Shown: one piece after another, positions 42,182 to 42,381 of the stretch | Position numbering within the stretch: position 1 is the first letter of the stretch | Layout: each line of letters opens with the position of its first letter | NCBI GenBank assembly: GCA_964235675.1 | Contig: CAXSEA010000002.1 | Location: forward strand, 1-42,381 | Direction of reading: 5' to 3' | DNA length: 42,381 bases | From: CAXSEA01 sp964235675 | Lineage (GTDB): Bacteria > Armatimonadota > Armatimonadia > Armatimonadales > Capsulimonadaceae | The notes under the pieces: generated by a model | Told to the model about the DNA's origin: nothing | Databases searched by the model: none | Seen by the model: the letters and a program-made list of their open reading frames with translations, nothing else | Made by a program: the position numbers and the translations under genes

Positions 42182-42381
42182 ATGGAAAAGCATGAAATTA
42201 TAGTTACGAGCATAACTCCACTCGATGGTGAAGATCCCCTTATTCGGATCGCTAACCACACCATTCCCACAACGATCAAAGTCAAAAAACACGTCGCAGG
42301 CATTTTTGCCCAGAAATTGGCGAATGAATTGACCTTGAGCGATAGTGCCGAGCTTCATCTACAAATTCACGAATTTGACGG
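42182..42381 (+). CDS. Unrecognised protein of the mobile element, cut by the window end
   Basis: The open frame starts at ATG 42182, about nine bases after AAGGA, and is still open after 66 codons. The visible part is mixed and soluble ('EKHEIIVTSITPLDGEDPL', 'KVKKHVAGIFAQKLANELTLS'), with no signal peptide. I cannot assign a family. It is divergent from the ATPase gene. Confidence 0.6.
   Translation, partial: MEKHEIIVTSITPLDGEDPLIRIANHTIPTTIKVKKHVAGIFAQKLANELTLSDSAELHLQIHEFD

Larger units (their letters stand above)
40599..42381. mobile_element. Left part of an integrated mobile element inserted in dprA
   Basis: From the dprA break to the end of the window the GC content is lower and the genes are of plasmid or integrative-element type: a RepA-like hexameric ATPase, a stretch with a perfect DnaA box, and an unrecognised gene on the opposite strand. 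No integrase is seen; it may lie beyond the window. The other end is not visible. Confidence 0.6.

Overview
The window is a high-GC bacterial chromosome segment with two low-GC patches (about 27,500-28,450 and 40,600-42,381). The host looks diderm: it carries an LptD/OstA-like outer-membrane protein, a Wza-type polysaccharide export protein and several secreted proteins with Sec signals. Large GloVer-repeat secreted proteins, secreted glycosidases and a binding-protein/permease fusion together suggest an Armatimonadota-type soil or plant-surface heterotroph (Capsulimonas-like). This placement is inference from gene content, not from a marker gene. A run of ten N at 32,421-32,430 shows that it is a draft assembly.

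Layout. 1-2,400: tRNA-Asn with its own promoter and terminator, a stand-alone homologue of the cyanophycin synthetase N domain, and a polysaccharide export protein. 2,448-4,227: tsaE-tsaB (t6A tRNA modification) and a GNAT acetyltransferase. 4,245-9,275: a secreted GH5-like glycosidase, ferredoxin/flavodoxin-NADP reductase with a near-consensus promoter, a 114-bp inverted-repeat element, and the coaX-DMT exporter pair. 9,440-16,148: a giant GloVer-repeat protein, a D-2-hydroxyacid dehydrogenase, a TonB-like/VWA membrane protein and a PglC-like sugar transferase. 16,149-20,744: a long non-coding stretch, tRNA-Arg, ornithine aminotransferase and a secreted GH51-like glycosidase. 20,804-22,535: a divergent quinone/thiol-stress module (HxlR regulator, WrbA, DoxX) with a symmetric control region. 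22,620-27,203: an XylR_N/V4R-GGDEF diguanylate cyclase and the ABC binding-protein/permease fusion. 27,626-28,925: a low-GC methyltransferase abutting the remnant of an AAA ATPase. 29,002-33,152: a small secreted protein, a HerA-like ATPase split by one missing base, and the gapped lptD-like gene. 33,308-39,841: a redox/stress group (DJ-1/PfpI, alpha/beta hydrolase, copper-storage protein, metallo-beta-lactamase fold, quinone oxidoreductase, sorbosone dehydrogenase, SDR). 40,056-42,381: the 3' half of dprA cut off by the start of a mobile element with a RepA-like ATPase, a DnaA box and a gene running off the end.

How the parts relate. Much of the window is metabolic and envelope housekeeping. 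The secreted glycosidases and the fused sugar ABC protein point to plant or soil polysaccharide use. The export protein and sugar transferase point to capsule or EPS production, possibly connected to c-di-GMP made by the cyclase. HxlR-WrbA-DoxX and the 33-40 kb group point to defence against quinones, electrophiles and copper. The least conventional items are the free-standing cyanophycin synthetase N domain with an intact HxxEH motif, the single-chain binding-protein/permease, and the element that has split the competence gene dprA.
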